A DNA stretch of 64,000 nucleotides. Source: Gaeumannomyces sp. JS-464. Lineage: Eukaryota; Ascomycota; Sordariomycetes; Magnaporthales; Magnaporthaceae. Both the position numbers and the translations under genes were made by a program. Position 1 is the first letter of the stretch. Every line of letters begins with the position of its first letter. Under the pieces are notes generated by a model, which was not told the origin of the DNA, ran no database searches, and saw only the letters and a program-made list of their open reading frames with translations. Of this stretch, positions 22,796 through 36,200 are shown piece by piece. Location: positions 62,001 to 126,000 of the forward strand of contig NGZR01000005.1 in NCBI GenBank assembly GCA_002197995.1, read 5' to 3'.

Positions 22796-25700
22796 GGTTG
22801 CCCAGAGCTATGCATGTGGTGATTATTAGTATTGTATAATTTTTATTTTGTTTTTTTGTTTTTTTCTCTCGCACATTTTAGGGCGGTTCGTAAACCTAAC
22901 TCGCGATGAACAGGCGGCTGAAGGCAGTCCCAATCCAGAACATTGCAGTCCCAGTCCGCCCAAAGATGATGCAAAGAAGCTCTCCGATCGCAATGCCCAG
23001 TGGCGACTTGGAAATGCGTCTTTGCCGGCTGGCCTTGAGACGCTGCATGTGTCGGCTGCAGCCAGCGTCTGTTTAAACTAACGTGCAGATGGCCTGACCA
23101 ATAGAGCGATGTTGTGTAGACGACGATCAAAGCCAGCTCGACGCCATCCATGGCCGAAAGACCAAAGAAAGCAACCTCGGTAGAATAGGTGAGGGGAAAT
23201 GCAAAAGAACGACAAGCCCCGCGGATTCCCATGCCGTCGGCACCGGCTGCACCGGCTGCACCGGAATGTGCCATTGAACTTTGCATCGAGATAGAGGCAG
23301 CGACGGACGCGGCTTGACAGTTTCTCCGGAGCACCATGGGAATCTGTATGTAAATGCTGTGCTGCCACCTCGCCACGTGCCACCTGGCTAAGTTTGGGAC
23401 GGTGGAACATAACACGGGCAGACAGCTATAGTAGAAATTCTGCGACATTGGTCTTCGTCTACTGTCCAGGCATGCCTGCTGTACCTAATGTTGTTGCCTG
23501 GGCTGGTTGCCGATCGCTTGGAAATCTGCCCAGCAGACCTTCCCTGCAATAACAGTCCGAGCCAGTCAGCCGCCACCAGAGCACGACGAATCCTTGGCGC
23601 GGTGCACGCGCTTCGCATCGTTTCTCGGCCCAATAGGCGCATGGTTCCCACAGATCGACACTCGCTGTCATCTGGTCGTTTCAACCAACACCGCTAAAGA
23701 TCTCCAGCACCATCTCGCACTTCCCCTTACCCTTGGCTCGCATCTCCGAGGAACTCCGTGCTCCTCTGGCTCCTGTCCGCCTGTTCCAGACCCTTTCAGC
23801 CTCGCCAGCTAAAAACCACACCTAGCGGGAACCCCGAGAAACTAGCCCAAGGACAAGTTCAGGCGGATAGCGTCCCTTTTGAGACCCTCGCTTGTGCACC
23901 CGCCGCGCCTGGGAGTACCCGAGCTCCGTGACCCTGGGACGGTGCCTAGTGGGAGCTAGAGCACTGCACTTTCGTCACATGCCGTCCTGGTGCCCCACCG
24001 CGCGAAACCCCCAGGCGCCGCATGGGGCCGCGTTGCATCGCCTTTGGTCCAGGCCCGGGCAAAAGGATACAAAATACAACAACCGAACGGGCTAGTTCAG
24101 GAGAGAGAGGAAAAAAATGGCTTGTTCCTTTGCTGCAACCAGCGCTATCGTACGATCCACCAGCGTCTTCTTGGCTATCACTGTCCTTGTCGCGCACCAC
24201 GGGCTTTGGTGTGCGGCGAATCGGCCTCAGCTCAACGCCGCTAGCACAGCGGCTGTTTCTTTCCGACCATCCTTTTTCCACGTGGCCGGCCGAAGTCGAC
24301 CGGAAGGATCGGCAGCGCTGCTGGGTCGAGCCATGCATGCAACGCAATCATGCAATAGCCCACCTCCAAAAGGGCAACCGGGAGCGAAAAGAATAAGAAG
24401 CTGACAGGCCCGTGCCCAGGTGGTGTCTGGCCTGCAGAAAGCGATATGGTAAGAATGTGGTAATGGAGGGGAAGTCAAACCTGTCTGGCTCGTCCCGCCG
24501 GGTCGTGTCTGCACCGGGCGCCAAGACGCGACGGGCTCATGACGAACGGTCTCTGCGTAAGCCTCCCGCCCGAGGACTTGGCGGAGGGACGAAATCCGCA
24601 TCCAGGGAGACGGTTAGACGAGCGCTTTTTTCTTGACGCAGGACTTTGCCCCTTCTGGGGTGTCGGGGCAAGTCTTGCCCTTTGGGGCTATGGTACTGGG
24701 CATTGGATATTGGCTTCCATTTGTCGTTCATGTGCTCAATTTACCGGCCATCTAGTGCACGCGAAGGGTGTGTGGTTGATCGCCAGGGAGAAGTGCGAAG
24801 GCGAAAAGCGAAGGAGGGCCAGGAAGCTTGACGGACGCTTCCTGGGGCGGGCAAACGAATCAGGACATGCGCGGGCTCGGGGCATGGCCGGATTTCCGAC
24901 ACCCGACTCCTGCTTGCTGCCATGCAAGAGGGAGGAATACGATATTGCCCCTCGAGATTGTGCAAGAAGTTGGTTGTCGACATTGGGTGTGTGTGGGGCA
25001 GCAGGACTACGCCCCTCGGGCGGAAGGATGTTGGTGACCCCAGTCGCCGCCACCGGCAGTCTGTTCTCTTTTTATTTTCCTTTTTTTCTTGGAAAGTGGG
25101 CCACTCGGGTCGTGGGGGATGGCGCCTCCCACCCTCACAGCAGTGTTGCTCCTGTGGCTTGCATTGGCACCACGTGGCCCAGCGCGAGAATCTTGCCGAG
25201 ATCTGTCGCGCAGTCCGAAGGGAGGGGAGGAGGAGCACGGCGCCAGCCTCTAGTGTCCAGAGGTCTTGGCTGACATGGTCGCCCTCGTCATGTTGCAAGG
25301 TAGGGGGAAATAGGAGCGGCACATGGCATCGGTCGCAATGGGAGCCGGGGAGTGGGCGGATGAGGGCAACTTAACCGGGAGCGGGTGCATTTAACCTGCA
25401 TGTCAGCAGGGCCTGCATGCGACAAACAGGAGGGCTCAACTCTGCCTCTGTCCAGAGGTATCCATCCCAACCCATGTTGCTTGGTCAGGAGAAGGCAGCC
25501 AAGATATTGCACAGCAAAAAAAATACGTTGACTTTTTCTCCAATTTCCATGGGACCCTCGTCGGGCGGGACAGAGTCGAGAGCACCACGCCTCCACTCTT
25601 GTCAAAAAAATCCCACGGGGAATCAAAGTGGGGGAAGGGCCTGGCTGGGGGTGGAGGGTGGATCCACAGGTTGATGTCGCTTCAATGTTTGGCTCCCTGG

Positions 25701-27413
25701 ACCTGTGTTGGCACTGCGTCTGGAACATAGCGGTGGGTGGGATGGAGAGCAGAGGGAACAAGAGAGATCTGGACAAGCCCGCCCAGCGTCTTGTCCCGTC
25801 TTGTGATTGACGGCTTTCCTGGCAGAACGAGCAACGACCAAGAGCGACAAGACGCCTTGGGAGGGGTCAAGTTTTGGAGGGATGCGCGTTGGCAATCGAT
25901 CAAAGCAACGACATCAATTCCATCTCTTGCGCTCCGCTAAACAAAAACATCCCCTAATGCATGTTCCAGTGCGCCGACCGGTGGCGTCCCGGCAAGCCAG
26001 CAGCCCCCAGCCAATTCAGCCCTTTCCACTGGTGCGGAACCCGAGGTCAAGACCAGAAACTGAAAGGTACCCGGACAGAAGGACCGAGTACTCTGGCCTT
26101 GGCGCATAAGCGGCGACCGTGCCTTTCTGGCCATGGAAGCCGCCCATACGCCTTTGGGCAACGAACCCGGCAGCAACATCGTGTCCCCTGGCCAAGGCGT
26201 CACCGCCCCTTGCTGTTGCCGCTTCCAATGGCGATTCCAGAATCCCATTTCCCGTCATGCTGCCAACAGCTGTCTGAGCGGCAAGGCACGGCACCAGTCG
26301 GTAGACCTGTGCGACGACCCCAAATTGACTCGCCCCCCTCCCCTGCATCGTAGTCACCGTCTCATCTGAGCAGAGGAGAAGGAAAAAAAAAAAAAAAGAC
26401 GGCTGCCCGCCTCCGTCTGCTTCAACCCATCCGTCCACTCTGCCCTAACCTGGAGCTCGTCCCATCATCCGCCGCTTCAGCGCGTGTCTCGAGCCTCCCG
26501 TCGCTTTCATCCTTTATGTCAAATATGCGCTGCATGCTGTGACAGGCTAATTCCAGGGACCTGGGGGGCTGGCTGATGGCTGATGCCACGACTGCAACAT
26601 CGGTTGGCTGCTCGGATTCGAGGACCCCAGCCAGCCGCGATTGTCGACGCCAACGACAAATGGCTCCTGCGCTCTGCGTGTCAGCAACGCCGTGTTCGGT
26701 CCGGGGGGCCAAAAAAGAAACAAGGGGGAAAGAAAGGCCCGTTGATCCTTTTCCCCATTCTGGTGCTGTCCCGTCGCGGACCCTCTTTTTTTTTTTTTCT
26801 GGCCCTTTCGTCCTAGCAACTTTTCCCCAACTTCCAGTTCAACGACCGACGTCTCTCTTCCCTTCCGCCTAGCGTCGTGTTGGGATGGGTGAGCAGGCCA
26901 AGAGCGGGTCCCAGGCCCCCACCCGTGCCCAATGGGGAGCCGCCCTGGCCTTGATGCACCAGCAAACGGGCCTCGAGGGACAGGGGTGCCTCAAATCATC
27001 ATCATTTTCCCGCCCACCCACACACACCCTCGACCATACACCACCACACCCACACTGGCACACACCCTGCCAACCCGCCGGGCCTCCTCCTCACCCCTCG
27101 AGGTCGTGCATCCCACGCCGGCCAGCGAGATTGTGTTTATCTAGACGCCTTCCCGCCCTGCCGTTCCATCCAGGGTCCCCTTCTCGTTCCCTCTTCCTCC
27201 TCATCCCCCTCGTGGTCCATTGTCTCTTCTTTTTTTCTCGTCTCTTTCTCTTCTTCCTGCCTGCCTCGATCTGCTCAGGTGGTGCTTTCTTTCCTTGGTT
27301 CGAAGGAGCAGCCATATCCCCTTCACCTGCCCCGTCACCCTTAACTCGGACCTCGCCCTGCCAGGCCACCACAAAAAGGAGATAAAAAAAAAAACAAGAA
27401 GGGAACCGCCAAA
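22796..27413. other. 4.6-kb gene-poor region and leader of the permease gene
   Basis: I find no supported gene. Frames up to 244 codons exist on both strands but have no family resemblance, no matching splice signals and composition expected of GC-rich non-coding DNA. Notable sequence: a short tandem CACCGGCTG repeat at about 23240-23268, an A15 run at 26383-26397, and CT-rich DNA at 27171-27300 immediately upstream of the permease ATG, typical of a fungal core promoter and 5' leader. Confidence 0.5.
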
Positions 27414-29238
27414 ATGGGCCACACGTCGGATCTCTCGTCTGATCACGAGATCAAAAAGGGCGCCGCCAGCCATACCCCCAGCGTGCGCGCCGAGAAGGAT
27501 GGCGGCGAGAAGCCGACCCAGGACCAGATCGACTACCGGACTGAGGACCCGGAGCAGGCCACCGAGTCCTGGGATGCCGCGGCCACCAAGAAGCTGATCC
27601 GGCGCATCGACCTGCACCTGATCCCCTTCCTGGCGTGAGTTCTACCTCCTCTGCAAGAAAGCACACCCCTCGCACGCGGCATGCCACGTTGCTAACCTCG
27701 CCCCGCCAGCTGCCTGTACCTACTCTCCTTCCTCGACCGCACCAACATCGGCAATGCGCGCCTCGACACGCTCGAGGCCGATCTCAAGCTAGACGCGGCG
27801 CGCCTGCAGTACAACGACGCCCTATCCATCTTCTTCCCCTTCTACGTCGCCGCCGAGATTCCGTCCAACATGGCCATGAAGCGCTGGCGGCCCTCCATCT
27901 GGATCCCCTCCATCATGGTCGCCTGGGCCATCTGCACCACCCTGCTCGGCATCGTTCACAACTACGCCGGCCTCATGGTCTGCCGCGCCGCCCTGGGCAT
28001 CGCCGAGGGCGGTCTATTCCCGGGCATCACCTACTAGTTAGCAAGCCTCTCTCCTCACTCTTTTTTGCGGCCATGGGCACCAGGCACCATATGCTAACCC
28101 CCAACAGCATCACCATGTGGTACCGTCGCCACGAGTGCGGTCTGCGCATGGCCATCTTCTTCTCTGCTGCCACGTGCGCCGGTGCCTTTGGTGGGCTTCT
28201 GGCCCGTGGTATCCTGGAGATGAGGGGCGTTGGTGGTCTCTCCGGCTGGCAGTGGATCTTCATCCTCGAGGGTATCCTGACCTTTGCTGTTGGTGAGTAA
28301 CTACAAACTATACACTCATCAGAGGCGGGCGCAGTGCTAACGTTGTCCCCGCAGCCCTCCTGGCCTACAAGGTCATGTACGACTACCCCGACACGGCCAA
28401 GTTCCTCTCGGCCGCCGAGAAGAAGGAGGTGACGGGCCGCCTTAAGCTGGACCGCTCGTCCCTGGCCGACGAGTTTGACATGCGCTACTTCTGGGACGCC
28501 CTCAAGGATTGGAAGATCTGGGTCCACATGGTCATCACCATCGGCATCTACACCGGCCTCTATTCGTACTCGCTCTTTCTGCCCACCATCATCAAGGGCC
28601 TCGGCTACACCGACCCCAAGGTTGCACAGCTCATGACTGTTCCCCCTTATGTCGTCGCCTGCTTCTTCTGTATTACGGCAGGATGGGCCGCCGACCGCCT
28701 GGGCCAGCGCGGGCTGTTTATGATCTTTTTCATCCTCATGGCGTAAGTTATCCGTTCCTCCCAAATTTCTTCGCCAATGACACAAAATGCTAACATCTCT
28801 CCATCCAGTATGGCCGGCCTCGTCATGCTCATCGTCAGCCAGTCCAACAACGTCAAGTACGCCGGCTGCTTCCTCCTCGCCTCGGGCATCTACCCCAACG
28901 TGCCCCAGGGCGTGGCCTGGAACGGCAACAACATCGGCGGCTCGCTCAAGCGCGGCGTCGGCATCGCCATGCACGTCGGCTTCGGCAACCTGGGCGGTAC
29001 CATCTCGGGCTACCTGTACCTGGCTCGCGACGGCCCCCACTACATCTCGGGCCACGCGGCCCTGCTCGCCCTCGAGGGCATGGCCCTGGTCCTGTCCATC
29101 TTCATGCACATCTACCTCCGCCGCGAGAACGCGCGCAGGGACGCCGAGTACAAGCCCCCGGCCGAGTACACCGAGGAGGAGCGCGTGGCCGAGCGCCACA
29201 GGGGTGACAACGCCTCCTTCTTCCGCTACACCATCTAG
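27414..29238 (+). CDS. MFS permease, anion:cation symporter family (Dal5/Tna1-like)
   Basis: Plasma-membrane H+ symporter of the allantoate/nicotinate/vitamin permease group. Five exons: 27414-27634, 27710-28036, 28108-28292, 28355-28742 and 28809-29238. All joins are in frame and give 516 aa. Introns are 62-75 bp; GCTAAC branch motifs are visible at about 27691 and 28093. The hydrophilic N-terminus precedes TM1 (FLACLYLLSFLDRTNIGNA, the family signature), then FYVAAEIPSN, GIAEGGLFPG, WYRRHE (loop motif), GWQWIFILEG (end of TM6) and a central loop. The second half has SLFLPTIIKGLGY, GWAADR, WNGNNIGGSLKRG and a charged tail. Related fungal proteins carry nicotinic acid, allantoate, pantothenate or biotin; which applies here cannot be read from sequence. 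The gene stands alone in a gene-poor region. It is the cleanest multi-exon gene in the window. Confidence 0.9.
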
Positions 29239-29989
29239 AGCGCTGCCGATTGTGGGTTTCGGGAAAAACATAGGACCGGGATCGAAATGGACGAGGTGGA
29301 GAATTCACTCTTTGCTCGGCAGGAAACTCCAAGTAGGATAGGGTAACGTTCCTTGTGCCTCTCCTTGATATAGACACGACTTTTCTAGCCTGCACCTGTG
29401 CATGAGTCTGTCACGAGTTAGATAAAGATTAAAGATCAATGCCGTGATAATAGCCGAGGATTTCTAGGCCTCCTTTCGTGGTGACGACGCGTGAAGTGGC
29501 CGGCGGTGCAAGTGACGTGAAGATTGAGGGCATCGCAGAGGCATACTCTTCCTATGAATCAGGTCCTCAATAGCAACGCACCCAAGGTTAAGCGAGCCAC
29601 CAGGACTTGCAGCTCCCAATCCACGCCATGCATTAGAACTCGCAGAGGATGAGGTCAAACACAATGTTGGTTAAACCCGTGGTGAAAGAAACCTACCGTT
29701 AACATAGCCCGAGATCGACACCGTCTGCCACCAGACCTCCTATGTCATCCATACCCAACCCTTCGCCGACCCAAGCCCGGCCCTACGCCCGTGATGAAAA
29801 TACCAGACCTAGGCGCCTAGGGAGATTAAATGCCGAAAATACGAGAAAATATACACAAATAATCGCTGGCTAGGCATTGCCAAGGAAAAAGAAGAAGAAA
29901 AAAGCAGAGAACGCCAAACACTCAAGCACAGCCATTGCTGCCAGGCGGGCAAGCCGGGATTGACTGACGGATGTTGATCGAGTGCCCCG
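29239..29989. other. Intergenic, no feature recognised
   Basis: 3' flank of the permease gene. AT-richer at 29400-29450 and 29820-29870. No supported frame or RNA gene. Confidence 0.4.
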
Positions 29990-30503
29990 GCACCATGTCC
30001 GCATCTTGCTCAGCAGCCCGCCCCTGGGCGAGTCGCAGGAGCCGGCGTTGACCCGGTTAACGACGAGCGACGGGTCCGCGGCGGCACTGGAGTCGAGCGC
30101 CACCGCGCGCGCCGTGTAGCCAATGCCGCCGGGCTTGTCCGTGAACATTGGGCGTGCGCGAGTTCACGGCCAGGACGCCGGTCGTGGTCGAGAGCGCGTT
30201 GGTGAGGATGACGAGGGTGGTGGAGAGCTTGTTCCTTTGCAGGTGTTCGTGGTTGTTGTTCTTGGTATTGGTCTGCCGGCTCGGAGGAGAGGAGACTGGA
30301 TGGTTGGCTGCGCCTAGTCACCCGAAAGAAGACTGGGTAGAGAAGAGAGGACTGATGGTCCTGCCTGGTGGTGGGAAGAGGACGATGAAGGTGAGGGCGA
30401 GGATGGCGAAAAACACAAAGGTCTTAGCCGCCGTCTGGCTCCTTCTATCCTGGACCAACCCGCCCTCACCGTGAGATCGACCGCCTATGATCTCCCCTGT
30501 CAT
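29990..30503 (-). pseudogene. Unrecognised membrane-protein gene remnant
   Basis: Family not recognised. A minus-strand frame from ATG 30503 encodes a short cytosolic stretch then a strong transmembrane segment (TFVFFAILALTFIVLFPPP), typical of a type II membrane protein N-terminus, and stops at about 30318. Further on, about 30260-30160 in another frame shows marked C-ending codon bias (KLSTTLVILTNALSTTTG), continuing in a third frame at about 30148-30000 (FTDKPGGIGYTARAVALDS, then SLVVNRVNAGSCDSP). Codon bias in three successive frames suggests one old gene with two breaks. It could also be a small gene with an unmodelled intron. No function is assigned. Confidence 0.35.
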
Positions 30504-31318
30504 GTGGGACCTGCTCGTGCCTGGAATGCATCGATTTTATTCCTGGAGAATGGAGATATCCAAGCACACGTGTGCGGCTCTTCGGCTGCTAACCGGCTGG
30601 CTGCCCTCGTCCCATCGTCGTCTGCTCAATGGGGTGACCTTGCAGTCCGCCAAATACGACGGACAAGCTCACGAGCTGCACTTGCCCAACGATGGAGAAG
30701 CTGATCATCGCGTACTCCCGATCGCATCGTGTTTTTGTTCGGGCAGTGTTCTCCACAGTGTGCCTGCCTCCCACAAAAGACGAGGTTCAGGCCATCTCTA
30801 AATCCAAAAATATCTGACAGGAAACCCAGCGAAGGCGCATATCGACACGTAGAAGACGTCGATGCTCGGACGAGAGGGACTCCAACCCAACCTCTGTCCG
30901 TCAAACGAATGCGCATGGACGATGCTATCAGGGGCTCTGTTGGCCGGGGCTCTAGGAACTCGTGGTGACCTCTGTTCTCGGTACTAGAGGGCCACCGACT
31001 CACGAGGGTGGCATATACAGGACAGCCACCAGGTATAGTGTGCTACCGAGTGTCTGTTGACCGAACACGAATACGGCATGGTCGCCAATGTTTTCGCGTA
31101 GCCGCCGTTCCGCACCGCACCGCCTTCAGAATTTCCCTTTTCCAGCTCGAGTCAGCGTCTCGTGTCTGAGGGGATACCAGACAATCCAGGACGTGCGTGC
31201 AATAGGAGTGAGGGGGTGGGACTCAAAGGAAGGAGCATAAAGCGAAAAGAGCAATGGCCAGAAGAAAAGGGAACACAGAAAAAGAAACAAAAAAAAAGAG
31301 AAGCTCTTGATGAGCAGC
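30504..31318. other. Intergenic, no gene recognised
   Basis: 815 bp between the membrane-protein remnant and tRNA-Trp. No conserved frame. It contains only the pol III terminator at 31289-31297. Confidence 0.4.
31289..31297 (-). terminator. RNA polymerase III terminator of tRNA-Trp
   Basis: A run of nine T on the minus strand, 21 nt past the tRNA 3' end, fits an oligo-T pol III stop signal. Confidence 0.75.
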
Positions 31319-31390
31319 TGACCCCGACCCGATTTGAACGGATAACCTTTTGATCTGGAGTCAAACGCGCTACCGTTGCGCCACGAGGCC
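31319..31390 (-). tRNA. tRNA-Trp (anticodon CCA)
   Basis: 72-nt cloverleaf read on the minus strand from 31390 to 31319. The 7-bp acceptor stem GGCCTCG pairs with CGGGGTC (with G-T pairs), followed by discriminator A. The D arm is GCGC/GCGC. The anticodon stem TTTGA/TCAAA closes the loop CTCCAGA, giving anticodon CCA. The T stem ATCCG/CGGGT has loop TTCAAAT. There is no intron. Internal promoter boxes are visible (A box in TGGCGCAACGG, B box around GTTCAAATC). Confidence 0.93.
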
Positions 31391-31766
31391 CACATGGATG
31401 CATCGATGGCAGAGGACCTTCACAAAGGAAGATTCTGCATGCGAGCGAGAGAGAATCCCCAGAGCGAGTCGTCTGAACGCAGCCACTTGGCACTCCCAGA
31501 AGGTTGGGTTGCCTCTTTCCATGTCGATGCGAATAGATAGATAGGGAATACTGGCGTAGCATTTTTGTGTCTGCCACTTCCCGAGGTCGAAAAAGCCAAC
31601 ACCATGCATCGTGACCGCGGGGATGGACCAAGATCCTGAGCAGTGGGTGGCATTCCTGCCTTGCTGCTTGTAGCCCCATACCCCAAACGCGGCGATAGGC
31701 ACGCCGTGACATGGAGAGCCTCGACTGGGAGTGAAATGGGGATTCGACAGAAAAAGACACTGCGCG

Positions 31767-31792
31767 AAAAAAAAAAAAAAAAAAAAAAAAAA
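31767..31792 (+). repeat. Poly-A tract, 26 nt
   Basis: Uninterrupted A run in non-coding DNA about 380 bp upstream (minus-strand sense) of tRNA-Trp. Confidence 0.95.
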
Positions 31793-32625
31793 GCCAGAGA
31801 TCCACGGCGGCCTGGCCAACCCCCGCCACCGACATGGCCCGCCGCTCTGCGCGGGGACTTGTGTGGGGATGCTCATGCTGGCGACAAGCGAGGCTGGGGC
31901 GGTGCAAAAACAGGGCGCGAAGACTCGAGTGGTTGTGGTGCGCCTAGTAGGGACACGGTCGCTACAAAATATGAAGCGCGGAAAAAGCGCATGAAGCGTG
32001 CAAGATTGACGATCTGGGGAGTTACGGTGTAAGGGTGGTCAATCTGGCTGCCTGGGCGGGCAAGCCTTGCTCCGTCCTGGCCCGCCCTGCAAGCTGGCCT
32101 CCCAGGATACAACCCAGTCAGGCAGGCAGGGGGCCTGAGAGGAAGCCGGGGCGGACGAGGCCGGGCCTGGCGGGCGTCGGTGTGCGACTTGGACGGTGTC
32201 ATCGGGAGGCTGCCATTGGTTTTGCGCTTGCAGTGCTGACAAGAGGGACGAGGAGATGCAGAATGGCAAGAATCAGTGAGGCGCGTCAAGCCCCAGGCCT
32301 GCTGCCAAAGCTGCTTGCTTCAGCGGTTGCTTGGGTGGAAGGACGAGAACCCCGGCTGTCCGAATCGACTGGTAGACAGCCAGCTAGGGGTGGGCTGCTA
32401 AAAGCTTGTTTGCTTCGCATAGAATTCTGACGAGGCGGCTAGACAAACACATAAGGCACGTTGGAGAATTAATGCCGGCCGGGAGGCGTCCCAAGTCACG
32501 GCACCTCTCTGCATTTGGTTAGGGCTCGGCAGTGGCGTGTTCCAGAAGCACGTTCGATACAGTTTCGGTCCACTCGGCCTGGATGACGACGACGCAGAAA
32601 GCCGGCGTCTAAGGTATGAAAAGAG

Positions 32626-32646
32626 AAAAAAAAAAAAAAAAAAAAA
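32626..32646 (+). repeat. Poly-A tract, 21 nt
   Basis: Uninterrupted A run followed by further A-rich sequence (GAGAAAAATGAAAAAAG). Confidence 0.95.
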
Positions 32647-33213
32647 GAGAAAAATGAAAAAAGGGAGGCCCGATGACCGACGCATCGCCGACCAGGCCCT
32701 GAGAGAGATGGGAGATGGGTCGGCGGCGGCGGCATCAAGTGGCAAACAAAGCACGCAGGGTTGTTATTCAGCAAAAAGTGGGCGGCAGGGCGGGTTGCGG
32801 GGCGATGCAAAGGGTTTGCCAATCAAGAAACAGGGAAATGGTTAGCAGCTGTTGATTCCACACGTCCCCGATGCCGGAAGGGCAGGATGGAATCATGGAT
32901 GCCATATTGAGCACAAACAGCAACACCCGTTATTCGCCAGCGATGCATGCGGCCTTGTCACGCAGGCAGGTTGCATCGCGGCCGGCGGCCCCGGCAATCA
33001 ACCGGGGGCTATCACACACGAACCGCGCGAATAACAGGAGCGATTGGCCATTTCCCGCATGCGGCCGGGTCAGGCGAGGGGGAGTTCCCGCTGGGGAAGG
33101 GGGCTCAGGTAGCCCAGGTAGATTAACTCATGGGCCTGGCTGCTGACCGCTGTTTATGCTTTTGTGCATCGCCGACGTTCAGGCCCGAGGGTGGTAAATG
33201 CAGGCATTTGGTT

Positions 33214-33214
<1 letters not shown>

Positions 33215-33248
<34 letters not shown>
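33215..33248 (+). repeat. Poly-T tract, 34 nt
   Basis: The longest single-base run in the window. I saw no target-site duplication at its edges. Confidence 0.95.
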
Positions 33249-33250
<2 letters not shown>

Positions 33251-36200
33251 CTTGGGAGCGAGGCACCGATGACACCAAGACAAGGCACAATCGTGCACGG
33301 GGCCAGGGGTCAGCCAGACGAAAAAAGCCACTGCGCGCATCGTGCATCAGCCACAGGAGCGACCTGCAACGACCTTGGAATCCAGGAGGGGGTGGGAGAG
33401 CGGGAAGCAGGCAGGCGAGCCAAGGAAAATTCTGAAACGACGCACAAGTGCCGCTCGTGCCGACTTCCAGCCCAGTCCCGTCAGTCACGGTCTTCACGGT
33501 CATGATTTGGGCGCCGCCCCTGCCTTGGGTCCCGTCCAGGTCTCCCCAGCCTCGAGATTCATCCCAAGCGCAGGCATTCATCGATGGCCCTTGCGATTCT
33601 GACACCGCCGAGTGACGTGGAATCTCGGCCGACCCCACGAGCGACAAAAACAAGGTCCTGGCCGGTCGCCTCGTTCTTTAGCAGCAGAGACTAGCGGCCC
33701 AACACGAAGGCTTGAGGAGAGCAGTGGCGGCGGTCTGGACTGTCTGCTAGCGACGAATCAGCCAGCGCGATCGGGCGGCATGATCGGGGATTCCTTGGCA
33801 AAAAACCGCTCGCCCGACAAAAAACTTCATCCGACACCCGGCGAAGAGGGTGGTACGCGGCCTGGCACAATGGGCAGAGGGGAAAAAAGAAACATGCATG
33901 ATCGTTCGTGGGAATGATGGACGGGAAGCCAGGTGCCTGCCCGAACAGGCTTGGTGTGGTGGCCGGGAGACGCACACTGTCGCGTATTCTTAGCCCTCCG
34001 CTAGAGGCAGACGCACAGCACAGAGCTTCCTAGCGTGACGGATGCCACCACACCAGTCGCGGGCAGCTTCCGTCGCAGATGATGGCTGGGAATCCACCAC
34101 ACCACCACTGCTGATTTTTTTGGTAGTTTTGGCAAACAAGAAACAGCATGATCTGTCAGCAGACGCGTGTCGCAAGATGCAGCAGCCCGTCATCAGAGGA
34201 CGGAGGCTGTCTGTCTGCCCAGTGTGTGGCTGGAGAGAGGAGACACGCAGCAATTGAGGCTTGTGCGTGTCACCAATCCATCATGCTGCTACACCTGCCC
34301 ATCTTGGCCTGCCCGACCAAGACCTGCGCCAACCCCCACCAACGCGACCCGGTTTTCTGGCAAGCGCAGCGTGCCATCAGAACCGAGTGCCGTCATCGTC
34401 GATGACGCAGCCAGGCCTGGGGGAAGGAAGAGGGCCATGGCATCTTTTTCCCCCTCTCCTTTTTTGCCATCTCCTCCCCGTCCGTTTTTGGTTGCTGGTC
34501 ATGTAATCAGTCAATTGTCCTCGCCGCGATTTACGCAGCAGCAAACAACCGGAGTCGCCGCGACAGGGCCCCCTGAGGATCGTCTGTCAGCCGTTTTCGC
34601 TTTCGACCCCTCCCTCCTTTGCCTTCCGTGTCCAGCGCATCGCGACTTCTTTCTCAGCCAGTCGGCCCATCGTCGCTACCACACGTCGGCGCGCGCCTGC
34701 AGTTCGGTCGGTCTTGACTCGGCATCAATTGAGGATGGCGAGACCGAGGCCTGGCTAACATGACCAAAACTAAAATAAGAATCACGAAAAAAAATAAAAA
34801 GCATCCCATACGACAGGCATCAACTGCGAAATTGCGAGGCCAGGCCGCCAGCCTTTTTTTGTCTAGCATTTTAGCTCATTTTTTTTTTCTCTTCTTTCCG
34901 CCCCAACTGCGAAACGCCAGCTTCCGGCACCTGCCCTGCACGACAAAAAGGCAAGACGCCCTTTGCGCTTGTGGCTGTTGTTTGCTGCGTGTGCTGCTCT
35001 CGTGTCGTGCCTTTTTTTGTCTTGTCCAACCCGGGAACCGCCAGCAGTCAACGCCGGGCTGCTGCATGGCCACCGTGGCCGGCTGTCTCGGGCTGCTTGC
35101 TACAGGGAGAGACAAGGTAAGCGTTTTCGACTTGCCCATCTTTCTGCGTTCGGCCAAATCCAATGTCTCCCACACGCCCGCACACGCCTCGCATCGCACT
35201 CCACATTCCACCACCCATCCCAGACAATCGAAACCAGCGGACAAAAGGAGAAAAAAAAAAAAAAAAGAAGGAAAAAAGGGGGCGCGAGCGTCGGCACGCC
35301 CACGCACTTCCCGCGCATCTGACCTCATTCCCCAAACCCAACGCCCGGCGCCCGGCCGCTCGTTAGGCGTGCTGCTGTGCTTTGTCCGAATCCAGGTCCC
35401 GGCCCTCTCTAGCCCAACTGGCAAGTTTGAGCTGCTGCAGAAACATGCCCGAATCGTTGTCCCCTTCTCCGTCTCCCTTTTCTCCTGCTCCTGCCCGTCA
35501 CTTTGTCGCTGTCTCTCCTTTCTTTTTTGTTTCGCCCTCACGCACACCGCAACCGCCTCGTAGTCGCTACTTTGGGCTGACGCCTCTGTGTTGGCAAGTG
35601 GCGTGGCCCCATGCCCCTTTCCCGTCTTTCCTCCCAACATGGCCTCCTGTTCCGCATCCGCCCTGACCGCCTGCCTCCCTGTCACTCGCCCGTCCTATTT
35701 CCAGCCCCGTCCGGGAAGCCCGTGATAATCCACCCGTAACGCCCCCCTCCCCTCCAGTAATATGTGCTAGGTTTTATGAATCAGTCACCCGCAGGGACTG
35801 GACTTGGACTGGCCGAGCCACTGCCTGCCCGTCCGTGTGTCTCTCTCTGCCCTCTGCTCCATCCCGCCCTGGCCGCTGCCATCCCCGGGTCACCTTCCTC
35901 GCCTTGAATTGCCGTCCCCTTCTTTCCATCGGGCTGCGCTATCCCCCGTCCCGTACCACATGCCCTCCACATGCCCTCCGCATGCCCTCCACACCCCCCA
36001 GCCTGCGCGGCCGCTCGCCTCCCCGCACAAGCCCGCCTCGCTCCCTTTCTTTGTCTCTACCCTGCCGCTTCCAGTGTGTGCTCATTAAGCCCACGCCGTG
36101 CTCCACCCGGCCGGTCGCGGCCTGCTGCCCTCCGCAACATCATCCATCCCTACCAACTAAAATGCCCTTTTCGCCTATGTCCCGGCGCAATATCTAAGGA

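Noticed and set aside
24539..25273. 244-codon plus-strand open frame
   Set aside because: No similarity to known families, no supporting context, and overlapping frames of similar length on the other strand.
34876..35685. Frames of up to about 270 codons on both strands upstream of the arrestin
   Set aside because: Pyrimidine-rich leader DNA read as Ser/Pro/Phe or Arg/Lys repeats; no domain.
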